Source: Azadirachta indica (taxonomy: Eukaryota; Streptophyta; Magnoliopsida; Sapindales; Meliaceae). Taken from it: a stretch of 64,000 nt of DNA. A program made the translations under genes and the position numbers. The stretch's first letter is position 1. Every line of letters starts with the position of its first letter. The DNA is taken from the NCBI GenBank assembly GCA_022749755.1, contig CM040443.1, positions 18,645,228 through 18,709,227 of the forward strand. Direction: 5' to 3'. The notes below the pieces were generated by a model. It saw only the letters and a list, made by a program, of their open reading frames with translations. It did not search any database and was not told the DNA's origin. This document shows, piece after piece, positions 1-11,216 of the stretch.

Positions 1-370
1 ATGCAATTGTTTATTCTTTATTTTGCATTAATTTATTCTTTAATTAATTGGGTTCATCATAAATAAAGATTGCTTTCTGTCATTTGAGCCCCTGCTGCTA
101 TGGAGAAACAGAGACGTTCTGGCTATGGGGGTTCATTTTTCATTTGATTGTTTGGACGAACCCATCAAAATCTGTGCTTATTTTGATTCAAATTACAAGA
201 AAGACAGATATCGCTTGAAATTTTAAACTTATTAATAGAGATTATTAGATTAAGATTCGTAATAATCCGATTCTCATTCCGTCGTCGCAAACTCAGCTGG
301 GTGGAGAGAGAGAGAGGGAGAGTCGACGATTCCACTCAATACGACACCGTTCCAGTGTTAACCTTTTTTC
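1..370 (+). repeat. Head segment of the duplicated unit, first copy
   Basis: AT-rich sequence at the window edge that matches 3640-3990 in order: an A/T-rich start ending in a 'ttaattaattgggtt'-like stretch, then 'catcataaataaa', then 'gacgattcca' followed by 'tacgacaccgtt'. It contains no gene. Because its partner at 3640 lies directly downstream of the small-protein gene at 3144-3614, a related gene may lie just before position 1 of this window; that is inference. Confidence 0.6.
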
Positions 371-409
371 TCTTTATTAATGGTGAAAATTAAAGTTGAC
401 AATTGAGAA

Positions 410-1870
410 AATTTTAGATATATCTGAAGCCAAACATGTCCTCAATTTTCCCACGTAATTTTACTCTATCTCATTCATAAACACAAGTTAACAAAATTAG
501 CTCTCAAGTTTGAGAAATTAACTCTCTAAAATCACTGCGAGAGAAGAATAAATCAACTAAACGATCTTTTTAATATTGTAGTAATTAAAACAATAGATCA
601 ATAAAGCGAATTTTTGATAAAATAAATTAATTAAAAAAGTCAAAGTAGAAAACAGTCAAGAGATAAGATACAAGGAATACAATAATAATTTAGTCTAACT
701 TTGGACTTCAAGAAAAGTATAATATTTTGATTTAGGAGTCAAAGTGACTTAATGCAAAAGCCCCCCACATTATCTGTACTCTTAGACCTTTTCAATCTAA
801 TTGACTAGTGTGACCCTTTCAATTGCTTGTATATTCCTTCTAGTATGTATTATTGTCACGTTTGATGAAGATGCCGAGGAAATATAATTAATTTAATGTA
901 ATTTGTAGGCAAGCAATCTCCATAGAGAATAGACTAAAATGCTTAATGTCAAAAAGGAAGTTGCAATCAAATGTATATTAATTACTAACTTTATTGATAG
1001 AATCATAATGGGTTTATGGAAGAGTGAATGAACACAACTTTTGAGACATGTAAGAACAATTTAATAATATAATAATAATTAGAATGCACCACCAAATTCA
1101 CCACATTATCTTATTAAAATTCTATTTTATCTAAATAAATTATAGACTTCTTAAGTTGAAAAGTAGATTTCGTTTAGATTTTGAGTGACAACATATTAGA
1201 TCCAATCAAAACTTTTAATTTTTGATATTTACTAATGTAATATTGATAAATTATACATGTAATTTATAATATTAAAAAAAATAAGACTCTCGATTCTCAA
1301 TAAATTTTTAACGTAACATTGATAAATTTCTCTATTCTTGTAATTTATGTAAGTATATATATACTTTATAACTAATTACTATTTACGACATATTTAATAC
1401 TGTTAATTTTTAATAAACGCTAAAATTGGAACATATTGATATATTTTAACAATGTTAACGAACAATTTATACCAAAAATTTGTATCACTACAAGGAGAGA
1501 TTATGTCTATTTGCTATGAAAGCAAAGGGACAAGAATTAAAGTAATTATGTTTGTGTAGTGGCCCCTTTGTTGTATAAATACCCACAAGAATATTTACTC
1601 ATGGACCAACCTAATTCAATTTCAATTTCCTAAGTTGAAGGAATTATTTAAAGAAGGGAAAAAAAAGTGAAAAAAGGCATTTCTTAAAGAGAAAATAAAG
1701 TTTCATATTTTTGTTCTATAAATTATTGTCATATATCTACTTTGAAATATAAAAAGTAATTTGTTGTTAAATCTATGCGTGGATAATGTGGTGTATTTTT
1801 CTATTTAATTTTTTTGGTGAAATAAATTATAATAGTATTAATTTCCTTACTAATTCAAGCAACTTTAATT
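410..1870 (+). repeat. Segmental duplication unit A, gene lost
   Basis: This stretch aligns in order with about 4215-6712 (unit B). Shared blocks include 'agaaaagtataatattttga' (712 and 4821), 'caatcaaatgtatattaatt' (near 966 and 5535), and the block with 'ttgaaggaattatttaaa' (near 1635 and 6344). The offset jumps by about 450 bases between the first and second blocks, and the missing part is exactly where unit B carries its small-protein gene. Unit A therefore looks like a copy that lost the coding region by deletion around 780-840. No open reading frame of interest remains. Confidence 0.7.
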
Positions 1871-2975
1871 TGATAATAATTAAATAAATATTCTAGAAAA
1901 TAAAAATATTTATCTTTTTTCTATTAGGATAATAGTTATGATTTGTACATATATTTTAGAATAACTAAAAAGAAAGAAAAATGATAATGAAAATGGGGTT
2001 ATACTATGATGCATATGAATGTATTATAATATTTTAATTTTTTTACCATTTTTATTGTAATCTCCAACTCTTTTATCATAATTTTTATTTATATGTTTTT
2101 CGTTTTAATTCTATGACTATAATTTAATTTATAAAAAATATAATTAAAAATTGAGAAAGCAAGAAAAAGTAGGAGATGAATAGAAAATTGAATAGGACAA
2201 TAAAAAGATTTACACATAAATTTATTATGATATAGCCGATAAAATTTCTTAAATATTATAAAATTTTTTATATTCAAATTCTGTTTAAGTTGCATTAATA
2301 TAAAATGTATTTGAGATTTAAATTTCGTTCCCAATACATTTATACATTTTCTGAAGTTATGTACAATAATTGTTGTTGCGAATGTTGTTTTCAGAAAAAA
2401 ACGAAAAAAAAAGAAAACAGAAATGGAAGCCGAAAATGTAGAAAAAAATTGCGATTCTTCGTGACGAAAACGGCAGTGTTTTGTGTTGACTGCGATATTA
2501 TTTTTCAGTTATTTGTTCTGTTTGGTAGTCGGTGGCTTTAAATCCATTTCTGAAAATAAGACAGCAACAGAAAAACGGTATCTCATCCAATTAAGATAAT
2601 ATTATATGAATGTATATATTATTAGATATTTTGCTTTCTTATCTTGTTAATCCACTTAATTAATCTTTTTTTAATTATGTCTCTTTAAGTTAAAATCTCG
2701 TAATATTAAATAATTAAATAGTCAAAAAATAACTAGCTAGACAGTGATTAATAATATTAATTGTTAACTAAAAGAATAAATAATAAAATAGTTACCTAAG
2801 TGGCGCTGTGAAGTCGTTACTTCTTGAAGTGTAATATATAATTTAAAAAATAATTAAAAGAAAAGAAATTGTGACGATCGTCAAAGCGTAGAATCCAAGC
2901 GCCGATTTGATCGGACAGATGAATTAATGAGGCCACTTCACTACGTGTAATAAAATACAAAAATTAATGCGGGAA
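1871..2975. other. AT-rich intergenic DNA, no gene seen
   Basis: Two short open frames (2089-2334 minus, 2305-2541 plus) are low-complexity Lys/Phe/Tyr-rich translations of A/T runs with no recognisable domain. The right part, from about 2800, rises in GC and contains ACGT-core motifs that belong to the promoter of the next gene. Confidence 0.5.
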
Positions 2976-2976
2976 G

Positions 2977-2986
2977 GACACGTGTC
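2977..2986 (+). promoter_or_regulatory. Palindromic G-box in the promoter of the 3144 gene
   Basis: The perfect palindrome GACACGTGTC lies about 160 bases upstream of the coding region. A second ACGT core (TACGTG) is near 2943. CACGTG is the classic plant bZIP/bHLH site, often an ABA- or light-response element. Its use here is inferred from position only. Confidence 0.45.
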
Positions 2987-3143
2987 TGAAACGGAGCTAC
3001 TGTTGAATACTTGACTCGCAAGCATTCCCCTCATCGGCTAAGTCCTAAAATAGAAATTTTTAAAAAAAAATTAAAAAATTCTTTACATTTTCGCGGCTCT
3101 TCATAAAGCGGCTAAGCACAGGCATTTTGAGAGTGAGCGATCT

Positions 3144-3614
3144 ATGTTCTCTAGCTTTTCAGTAACACTCGGTTCGGAGAATACGAGAAAGATGACGGCG
3201 ACGGCGACGGCGAAGGTGAACCCAAGCGTAGAAAAGGTGGTCAAAGCCAAGATTGAGTCCTGGCTGGACCCCAAAAAGGCCAAGGCTAAAGAGAAGACGA
3301 GGAAGATGACGGCGGCGGCGGCGGCAGTGGAGGCGACGGCGAAGGTGAACCCAAGTGAAGAAGGGGTGGTCAAAGCCAATCCCGAGCTCTGGTTGAACCC
3401 AAAGAAGGCAAAGGCTAAAGAGAAGACGACAAAGATGGTGACGGCGGCGACGGCGGCGACGGCGTCGGCGAGCTCAAGTGAAGAAGAGGTCGTGAAAGCA
3501 AAGACTGGGCCGGCAAAGGGAAAGGCAACTGTGATTCCGGCGAAGAGGAGACTTGTGAAGAGTATGATGCTCGATTTCTTGCTTCAGTGTGCTGTTCCCA
3601 AATCCAACGAATGA
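3144..3614 (+). CDS. Small Lys/Ala-rich protein with three internal repeats, unknown function
   Basis: This 156-residue protein is very rich in Lys, Ala, Glu and Val and has no signal peptide or membrane segment. It contains two clear copies and one partial copy of a repeat of about 37-43 residues. Each begins with T-[RT]-K-M-[TV] and includes a 'KVNPS-E--VVKA' core, then 'W-L-[DN]-P-K-K-A-K-A-K-E-K' (residues about 14-51, 52-95 and 96-125). The C-terminus carries VIPAKRRLVKSMMLDFLL, which matches VIPPQRKLVKTMMFESFV in the protein at 8617-8898, so the two belong to one family. The repeat region uses GC-rich codons (GCG, ACG), unlike the surrounding DNA. The start is uncertain: Met17 at 3192 has a better context than the first ATG. 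A basic, nucleic-acid- or partner-binding role is possible, but I do not recognise the family. Confidence 0.6.
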   Translation: MFSSFSVTLGSENTRKMTATATAKVNPSVEKVVKAKIESWLDPKKAKAKEKTRKMTAAAAAVEATAKVNPSEEGVVKANPELWLNPKKAKAKEKTTKMVTAATAATASASSSEEEVVKAKTGPAKGKATVIPAKRRLVKSMMLDFLLQCAVPKSNE

Positions 3615-3639
3615 AAAACGCCGGTGGCCAATAAAGTGG

Positions 3640-3990
3640 GAGGATTTATTATTATTATTCTTTCCACTTTAATTATTTATTATTTATTTTGTATTAATCT
3701 ATTGTTTAATTAATTCGGTTTTATCATAAATAAAAATTAGATTGTATATTATTAGATCAAGATTCGCAATATTCTGCTTCCCAAATTGAGATGGGTAGAG
3801 AGGTGACGATTCCAGTCTATACGACATCGTTTCCGGTTTCATTAAATCAGCAAATTTACTTTGTTAAGAATCTGACCGGAAAATGTCATGTTTTTCGCCG
3901 CAGGAAAGAAGTTTTCCGGTGAAAGACCAAAAAAAAAAATAGAAACCGCGTTGTTTGGTTTCATTCGTTCTGATTTCGACAATTATCTCT
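3640..3990 (+). repeat. Head segment of the duplicated unit, second copy
   Basis: Matches positions 1-370: the A/T-rich start, 'taattaattcggtt', 'atcataaataaa', and 'gtgacgattcca' followed by 'tacgacatcgtt'. It lies directly 3' of the small-protein gene at 3144-3614 and may include its 3' untranslated region. Confidence 0.55.
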
Positions 3991-5130
3991 TAATTTTTTT
4001 TTCTTATTATTAATTCTAAAATTAAAGTTGACAAGAGAGAGAAAAAGTTTGACAAATTTTCCTTTCACCATTTTTTTTTTATCATAATCATATAATTATT
4101 CTTATAATTTTATTAGATTGAAAAATGAATAATGTGATGTATTTGTTTTATTTTATTAATTTATTTTTAAAACAAATTAACAGAGTACTAATATCCTTAC
4201 CAATTTAAGGGCTTGTTTGGCTTCAAAACCATAATAAAAGGCAAACATACCTAACATGCCCCAAGCTACCACACATCCAAATTGCACTCTATCTCATGTA
4301 AGAAAACAAGTCAAAAGCAATTTTTTCACTAAAATTAATATGAGAAACATGGGTAAAAAGTTAAATCAATTAGACTATCTCTTTAAGGGATTGACTAAAA
4401 TTAGCAACAAAACAAAGAGAATTTTAGACAAAAGTAAATTAATTGCTTAGTTCGTATTGGAAAGTGGATAATGGATAAAATTCAATGAGTATGATAATGA
4501 TATGCCTCAAAGTTTCAACTTAATTTATGTTTGTTTGCATTAAAAAAGGTGCTTTGGCAACCAATCAAAACTACTCTTCTTGAAGCAGAAACAAATGAAA
4601 CACATAAAGCAATTTGTTTCCAGCTATCCTTGTGAAAGTAAGCAACAAAATGGGCATACAATATCTTCAAAAGGATTTGTAAGAAGAGAATCTAATCTAG
4701 CATTGAAGAAAAAAGAATATCTATTTTATAAAACTTTCGCTTTGTATTTTTTGAACAATGAATCGTATAAGAGATGGAAACAGCTGTAATCTATTCCTAA
4801 TTCTCTCTTACTTTGTACTTAGAAAAGTATAATATTTTGATTAATGAGTTGCAATGACTTTTATTAAATGGTTTTTAAATACTTATTTCAACATGTGTTT
4901 ATTATCGCACATGTTTAATATTGCCTTGTTGACTTGTGACTACAATGAGATAAGGAATGCTTTCCACATTATACAATTTTAATTTTACTTTGTGCAGTTG
5001 ACCTACACTAGTCAAAATGTCATAGAATGCTTAGCTCTCAAGTTTTATCCCTATTGGATCATCTCTAAATTGGACAAATTTTGAAACACAAACCTTACTT
5101 CTAGAGAGATTGATTGAGTTAGTGAAGAAA

Positions 5131-5371
5131 ATGAGCAGAGAGTTAGGCAACTTTTTGGGGGAAAAAAATGAAAAAGCCAGGAGAAGAGTAACAAAGCAAG
5201 GCAAAGGGAAAGAGAAATGCAAGTGTTATTCCTCTAGCTATGAAGTTAGTGAAAACAATAATGATGTTTGAATCTTTTGTCCATTCTTTATGTTTCTAAA
5301 AATATGCACCCACATGACCTAAAACCAAAAATGCCCTAAAGGGTAGCCATGTTTTCCCTTCTGCTCAATAG
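5131..5371 (+). pseudogene. Frameshifted copy of the small Lys-rich protein gene
   Basis: The DNA from 5131 to about 5371 aligns with the intact gene at 8617-8898. The start ATGAGC, the AAGTTAGTGAA block, the ATGATGTTTGAATCTTTTG block and the end 'gttttcccttct' are all shared. Read from its ATG, the frame begins MSRELGNF but slips and stops after about 46 codons. The family motif survives in another frame as KLVKTIMMFESFVHSL followed by CF and a stop. A deletion in the linker and at least one frame change explain this. It could still encode a short peptide, but pseudogene is the simpler reading. Upstream 'catagaatgcttag' matches the promoter side of the intact copy. Confidence 0.7.
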
Positions 5372-6412
5372 CTAGCTACCCAAATTGCCCATCCTGATGT
5401 TGCTGATTAGATGCTATATATGGGGATGATCTACTTTCATGTATGATGAAAATGACATGGAAATATATTTAATTTAATGTAAGAGGGCAAGTGACGCTAG
5501 AGACTAAGATCCTGAATGTGAATGGGGAGGTTCCAATCAAATGTATATTAATTACTAACTTTATTGATGGAATCACAATGGTTCCAAAGAAGAATGAGTG
5601 GTCACGCCTTTTTAGACATGTAGGGACCAATTTAGTAATCTAATAATAAATAAATTGCAGCACTAAATTCATGTGAACAATTCTTGGCTAGAAGAAGAGA
5701 TTTATATAATAAGAAATCTATCTGTCGAATTTTCCATTAACCTTAACTCAATCGGACGATTCTTAGAGCTGCTGCTGAGCCAAAATTAGGAACTCTATAT
5801 ATTTTTTTGTAATTATATATATGTATCCACTTCATATTAATCATCTTTAAAAGTATGCTTAGTATTACTATTTTCATTTAACTTCACAAATAAAATTAAA
5901 AAAAGTATTGTTATTCAGTTAAAAGTTAGAAAGTAAGAATACATTGCTTCATAAATTTGGTAAGACTTCCTTACTTATGTGTGAGCAAATATCCTTTTAA
6001 TATGTATATCTACCTTTTTTTACTAATATTTAGAATTTAATATTCAATCTCAAACGTGTTCTAATTTTTATTATTTTTATTACACAACAGTTATAATTTT
6101 AAAATTACAAAATCACAATCTCAAACATATTCTAATCAGAATTAGAACATATTGATATATTTTACCAACGTTAAAAAACAATTTAACGAAATTTTGTATA
6201 AAATATGTTTATTTGCTGTGTACTAGAAAGCAAGAGACAAGAATAAAGTAATTTTGTCTGGGTAGTTCCCAACTCTTATGTCTCTTTGTTGGATAAATAC
6301 CCTTATGGACCGACCAAATTGATTCAATTTTCTTGTCCTAAATTGAAGGAATTATTTAAAAAAGGAAAAAAAAGAGAAAGAGGAAAAAGGCGTTTCCTAT
6401 AATAATCACTAT

Positions 6413-6437
6413 AAGAAGAAGAAGAAGAAGAGAAAAG
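6413..6437 (+). repeat. (GAA)n microsatellite
   Basis: A run of GAA/AAG trinucleotides inside unit B, interrupted at its end. Simple repeat only. Confidence 0.8.
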
Positions 6438-8549
6438 AAATCTCCATATTTATTTTTGTTATATAAAATTAGATCCCAAAAATATTCAAATAAATAAAAT
6501 CTCGCCTACGTACAGTAAGATTTTGAACAAGTTTTTATTAATATCATAACACACAATTTATAGCATAAGTTTTTAAATTTTTTTATTAATATCATAAAAA
6601 TTCTTATTATTTTATTAAATTGACATATGAATAATGTGATATATTTGTTTTATTTAAATTTTTTGGCAAAATAAATTAAAATAGTGTTAATCTCTTACAC
6701 CAATTCAAGGACATATATATTTGGTATTGCTACCTTCAAAAGTATAGCACTTTAATCATAAAAATATCCTAAATTTTTATATAATTATCAAGTCTAACTT
6801 TATTCATATACAGACAGACACAAGTTAAACAAATTTCCCCCACAAAAATAGTGTAGAGTGATAAGATCTTTTAATCTCTTACTAATATCTTGGACAAATA
6901 TAGACAATTATATTGACTATATTATAAATAATTGAAGTCAATTTAAGAAAAAAATGAACGAGTTAATTAGGTGGGAAACGATAATGAATACAATAAGGAT
7001 AAGCCTCCAAGTTTCAACTTCTTTATGTTTGTCCCCTTTCTATGTTAGTAACTTTATGGAATTTGGTTGCATCTTTATTTACATAAAATTTGAATAATTT
7101 TAGAAGTTGGTGGTGACTTTGGCAACCAATAAGACTACTCTTTTTGAAGCAAAAAGAAATCATGTTTCCAGCTATGATGCTTATGAAACTGAAAGACAAA
7201 TTGGCAATATATGTCTTTCAAAGGATTTGAAAGAAGAGAATCAAATCTAGCATGAAATTAACAAAAAGACCAACTGATTTTACTTGTATTTGGACATGTT
7301 TTGGTGATGGAAGATTGTGAAATCTTGACTAACTGACCAGAGAGTAATAGATAAGGATAAGGTTTCCCCATTACGCAATATGAATTGAATTAATCTTAAT
7401 CTAATTTAATTAATTGAAGCTATATATTACAAAGCATCACCCAAGAAGTATTCAAGAACCACTAATTTGAAAAAGAAATTAAAAGAAAAATCATTTTTAT
7501 TGAATGATGAAAAATTAAATGGCAACCACAGTTGCTAACTCTTTTATAAATATTAATTTTGAAATAATTTCATAGAGAATATAAGACTCTTATCTCTAAT
7601 AGAATAATGTAATTAATTTGATGTTACACTTTAAAATTTAAAGCGCATTAATCGGTGGAATAAGTTGATGATAGTTACATGATGACAACAAAAGTTAGGA
7701 ATTTTGACTAACTTTACAGGAATTAATCTGTTCTCCTAACAAGATTATATTGGCCGAAACTAATTAGTGTATGTGAAAGATTGTTTGGAAAGTTAACCCT
7801 TAAATGGAATATTTTGAGATGTTGCAACTTGCATGGTCAATTTTATGCAAAAGAAAATTAGATATGTGACATATGGCCTCTTGATTTTAGGTCAAGAGAT
7901 CGATTTGCCTCTCACAATCAACTTTAACAAATATTTTTTAAAATAGAAATTTAAATCCTCATTAATAAAATTGAACATAAATATTGCCATATCCTGTGTT
8001 GTTAGTAAGAGTAAGATTGTGTTAAATTATAAATTTTGAGTTCTCTTTTAACTAAGTAGACTCATTTTGGGTTACAAAATATAAAAATAAAGTAATAACA
8101 TTTGAGTTATGATAAATCGCTATTTCAATATATTAACTTTCTCACAAGAACATAGGATTTAAAAGGGAAATCTCAATTATCATTCTTATAAGAAAGATGA
8201 AATCGAAAGAGGGACTTCAAAATATTTTTTCATAAGTGAATAATATTTACTTGATTCTATAAAGATAAGTAACGTCAATAAGGGGCAATTGTGAAATAAG
8301 AGAACATATTTCCAAATTTTAATTTTAATGAAAAATGACTTATAATCAATAGTTTCTTACATCAAATGAGTCCACGACAACAGCCTACAGCTAAGCGCCA
8401 AATGCAGAGTAATATTTTCATACGCAACTCTCGACTTGCAACTTGCAACCTGCTCCGTTGAATTTCACTGTGCACTTCTTATACGTGTCAATACATCATA
8501 GAATACTTAGTGCTCAAGTAGCACCCACATTGGCTCATCTCTAGATGCA

Positions 8550-8557
8550 TATAAAAA
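8550..8557 (+). promoter_or_regulatory. TATA box for the 8617 gene
   Basis: TATAAAAA lies 67 bases before ATG 8617. It overlaps the first codons of a longer open frame that starts at 8545. Because a TATA box must lie outside the transcript, this argues that translation starts at 8617 and not at 8545. Confidence 0.6.
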
Positions 8558-8616
8558 CACCTCAAAACACAAACACCAACCTCACAGCTTCTACAGAGAT
8601 TCATTCACTGAACAAA

Positions 8617-8898
8617 ATGAGCGAAGAGTCAGGCAAGTTTGTGGGAGATAAAACCCCAAGAGAGGAGGAGGAACAAGGCAAAGCCAAATCCAAAGGCCAA
8701 GCAGAGCAATGGGTGAACACAAAGAAGAATGCAAGTGTTATCCCACCACAAAGGAAGTTAGTGAAGACAATGATGTTTGAATCTTTTGTCCATTCTTTGT
8801 CTTCTCTTGGCTCTTCTTCCTCAGAAATTTATCCACCCACACAACCTAAAACCGAAAATGCTCAAAAGGGTAACCGTGTTTTCCCTTCTACCCCATAG
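8617..8898 (+). CDS. Small Lys-rich protein with PPxRxLVKxMM motif, unknown function
   Basis: The protein has 93 residues, starts MSEESGKF and has no signal peptide or membrane helix. An acidic and basic low-complexity N-terminal half (residues about 1-35) is followed by W-V-N-T-K-K, then VIPPQRKLVKTMMFESFV (residues about 45-62), and a Ser/Pro-rich tail. The W-[VL]-N-[PT]-K-K element and the VIPP motif are shared with the 156-residue protein at 3144-3614. The start at 8617 is preferred over an in-frame ATG at 8545 because the frameshifted copy at 5131 keeps this ATG and a TATA box overlaps the upstream one. The amphipathic, Lys- and Met-rich motif suggests a protein-interaction or membrane-surface role. 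This is inference; I do not recognise the family. Confidence 0.65.
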   Translation: MSEESGKFVGDKTPREEEEQGKAKSKGQAEQWVNTKKNASVIPPQRKLVKTMMFESFVHSLSSLGSSSSEIYPPTQPKTENAQKGNRVFPSTP

Positions 8899-9350
8899 CT
8901 GGCTACTAAAATTCCCCATTGTATATATTTCCTGTGTTGAACCTGTTGTTGTTGCCGGCTACCGCAGCCGCCGGCAGATGTGCTGTTAGATATATTGTTG
9001 TGTGTCTTAGGCTATGCTGATGTTTCACTTTCTTGTATAAATGTATGGTTTTTCAATGGTTTGTAATTTGATGCTAATCTCTAATATCTTGTCGATGAAG
9101 ATGAAAAGAAAATATATTTAATTTGATCTAAGTATAGACTATAGACTGAAATAGTGGGTTCAAAGAAAGAATATTCTAATAAAATGCAATTTATTTCATA
9201 ACTTTTACGCAAATCTTTAATAAAAAACATAGTGGGTTCAAAGGAAGATTGGATGGACACCACTTTCGAGACATGTAGGACCAAAATTCTATGGGAAATG
9301 AATCTTGCCGAAATAAGTGATAATTGTAAGTCATCTATGATCACATTTAA

Positions 9351-10294
9351 GAAAAAAACCTATCTATAGAAGCATGCCCCATTATGTGACCATCTCCAAT
9401 TGGAGAATTCTTTAAGCTATTGAGCAAAGAGGATTAACCTAAAATGTTTATATATTTGGTCAATAGTAACGAAAGATTTGTACCACAATTTTATCAATCG
9501 AGTTGGATTTCATTCTTCATAACAAACACCCATAAAGGGAGTTTTCCATTATTGCTCAAGAGAAGAAAATTTATGTCTCAATATTCAATCTAGATTGTAA
9601 ATTTGTTAATTTTGAAAAATGTTGTAACTATGAAGAAGAAATTAATTAAGGGTGTAAACATCAGATAGTTGAAAGTGGAAACATAATTTTGATTTTATCC
9701 ACTTGCTGTTAACAAGCGGCACCGACCCTCCAGCTAGTGATTTCCATCTCATCATTTGACAACTCAGTGTGAAGGTCCACTCAATGTCAGGTTCTAATCC
9801 CACATTAAACAGATCATCTCGTTATCAGTCATTGTTTTCAACAGGTAATTTTCACTATGCATGTGCAGGCGTTTATATATCAATTTTCATTTTTATTTTT
9901 ACATTTATCTTTATTATCACTAACAAATAGGATTTGATACCGGTGGTGAGTAACGAAAAAATTTAAAAATTATGACGAAAAATCGATTTTACTATAGCAT
10001 AACTCAATTATTTTAAAAAAATTGTGGGTTTCTTTTAAAAAGTGTTGTATATTCATTTCTTAATTACAAGTTTTCTTGATCATTTAACATAAATTGCATT
10101 TTATTATTATTATTATAGTTAACTTTCTCCTTAGTGAAATTAATGGAATGCTTGCTGTTTTTTTTTTTTTTCAAAAAAAAGAAAAACAGTTTCAAGTATT
10201 CCATTTACTTCTTTAATTGCTATATATATTTTCTACATAGAAAGCGAAGGGGATTAAGAAAAGCCAGGACTGACGGGAAACAGAACGAATCCCT
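9351..10294. other. Intergenic DNA, no gene seen
   Basis: AT-rich, with no open frame of coding character. The frame at 10134-10337 is made largely of T/A runs. The segment near 9715-9830 is richer in GC ('gcggcaccgaccctccag', 'caggttctaatccc') and could be an old retroelement scrap, but I cannot place it. Confidence 0.4.
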
Positions 10295-10555
10295 AAGCAT
10301 TTGGGCGGTGAAAAGGATTCCCACTTTTCAGGCTTGATTTTTCCAATTAATTGTTACACCTTGCTGTGCCAATAATGGTGATATTAAATTTAAACGACTT
10401 TTTTTAATTTATATCCTTAAATTCCATCCAAATTCTAATCCATCAACATTCGGTGCATCTAATTAATATATAATTAATATATATTAAATTTATTTTTTTA
10501 ATTTTTAAATATATTTAAATTTAATTGTCTTTAAAATAATATAAAATATGTGTAA
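10295..10555 (+). repeat. Direct repeat, left copy
   Basis: Matches 11863-12126 in the same orientation: 'aagcatttggg', 'tgtgccaataatggtgatat', 'aactttttttaatttat'-like, and 'attctaatccat' occur in the same order. The two copies lie about 1.57 kb apart and bracket a copia remnant. They are diverged but clear. Confidence 0.7.
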
Positions 10556-11216
10556 TTTTACAAAATTAATATATATATATTCATACATACGTGTAAACCT
10601 ATTTTTTTAAAAAAATTTTATATTAATTATAAACCGTTAGATAACAGTTGAGATTGTATCTTATATATACATTAATTATATATACATTAATTACATGATC
10701 AAATACAATATCAACTATTGAATATGTTTTAAATTTAAATTTAAGAAAATATAGAAATAGAATACATACCTCTAGCCATGTTGGCCAAGTAAAGAAACTT
10801 AAAAAATATTTCTTCTAATAAAAGTGTCTTATAGCCTATTCCTTTCTCGAGGCCTCTCTATGATAGAAATGATATTATTTTTATTTTATAGGCTATGCAA
10901 ATGGTTAGGTTAGGGACCTTTTTTATAGGAAAATTTTCCATAACTCAAAAACCTTTTCTTTTCTCCACTTCTATCCATTGTTAAAGTAATTTTAAAACAT
11001 TTTCTCCACTAATCACTGGCTAATCAATTTTGTCTTGCATTACTTTTATTTTATTGTAAAGAGATTAAATAAGACTTAATAATTACTAACCTTTAAATAA
11101 GATACTAGATAATAAATTTAATTAAAATAATACTTAATAGGAAGAAGAGTGGGTGATCGTTTCTTTAATCTTATTAACATAATATTTATCATGTGAGTTA
11201 AATGAGAAAAAACTTA

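Larger units (their letters stand above)
4100..6712 (+). repeat. Segmental duplication unit B
   Basis: Middle copy of the duplicated unit. It opens with 'aataatgtgatgtatttgtt' (near 4126), which recurs at about 6629 at the start of unit C. Other shared blocks are 'ctttggcaaccaat' (4552; 7129 in C), 'aaggatttg' followed by 'aagaagagaatc' (near 4671; 7217 in C), and the small-protein gene region (5131; 8617 in C). The unit holds a frameshifted copy of the gene. The short open frames at 4256-4450 and 4580-4789 lie in the conserved non-coding part and look fortuitous. Confidence 0.7.
6600..9350 (+). repeat. Segmental duplication unit C
   Basis: Third copy of the duplicated unit, carrying the intact gene. 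It is longer than unit B because about 1 kb between 7.3 and 8.4 kb has no counterpart in unit B. After the gene it again matches A and B: the 'gatgaagatgaaaag' block near 9095 and 'gagacatgtaggacca' near 9269. The body of this unit outside the gene holds no other coding region that I can support. Confidence 0.65.

Noticed and set aside
2089..2541. Two short open frames on opposite strands
   Set aside because: Both are translations of A/T-rich DNA, dominated by Lys, Phe, Ile and Tyr, with no domain and no support from duplicated copies.
3101..3379. 92-residue minus-strand frame with hydrophobic Ala/Val/Leu runs
   Set aside because: It is the antisense shadow of the Ala/Lys-rich repeat protein at 3144-3614. 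The apparent membrane segments come from GCG and GGC repeats.
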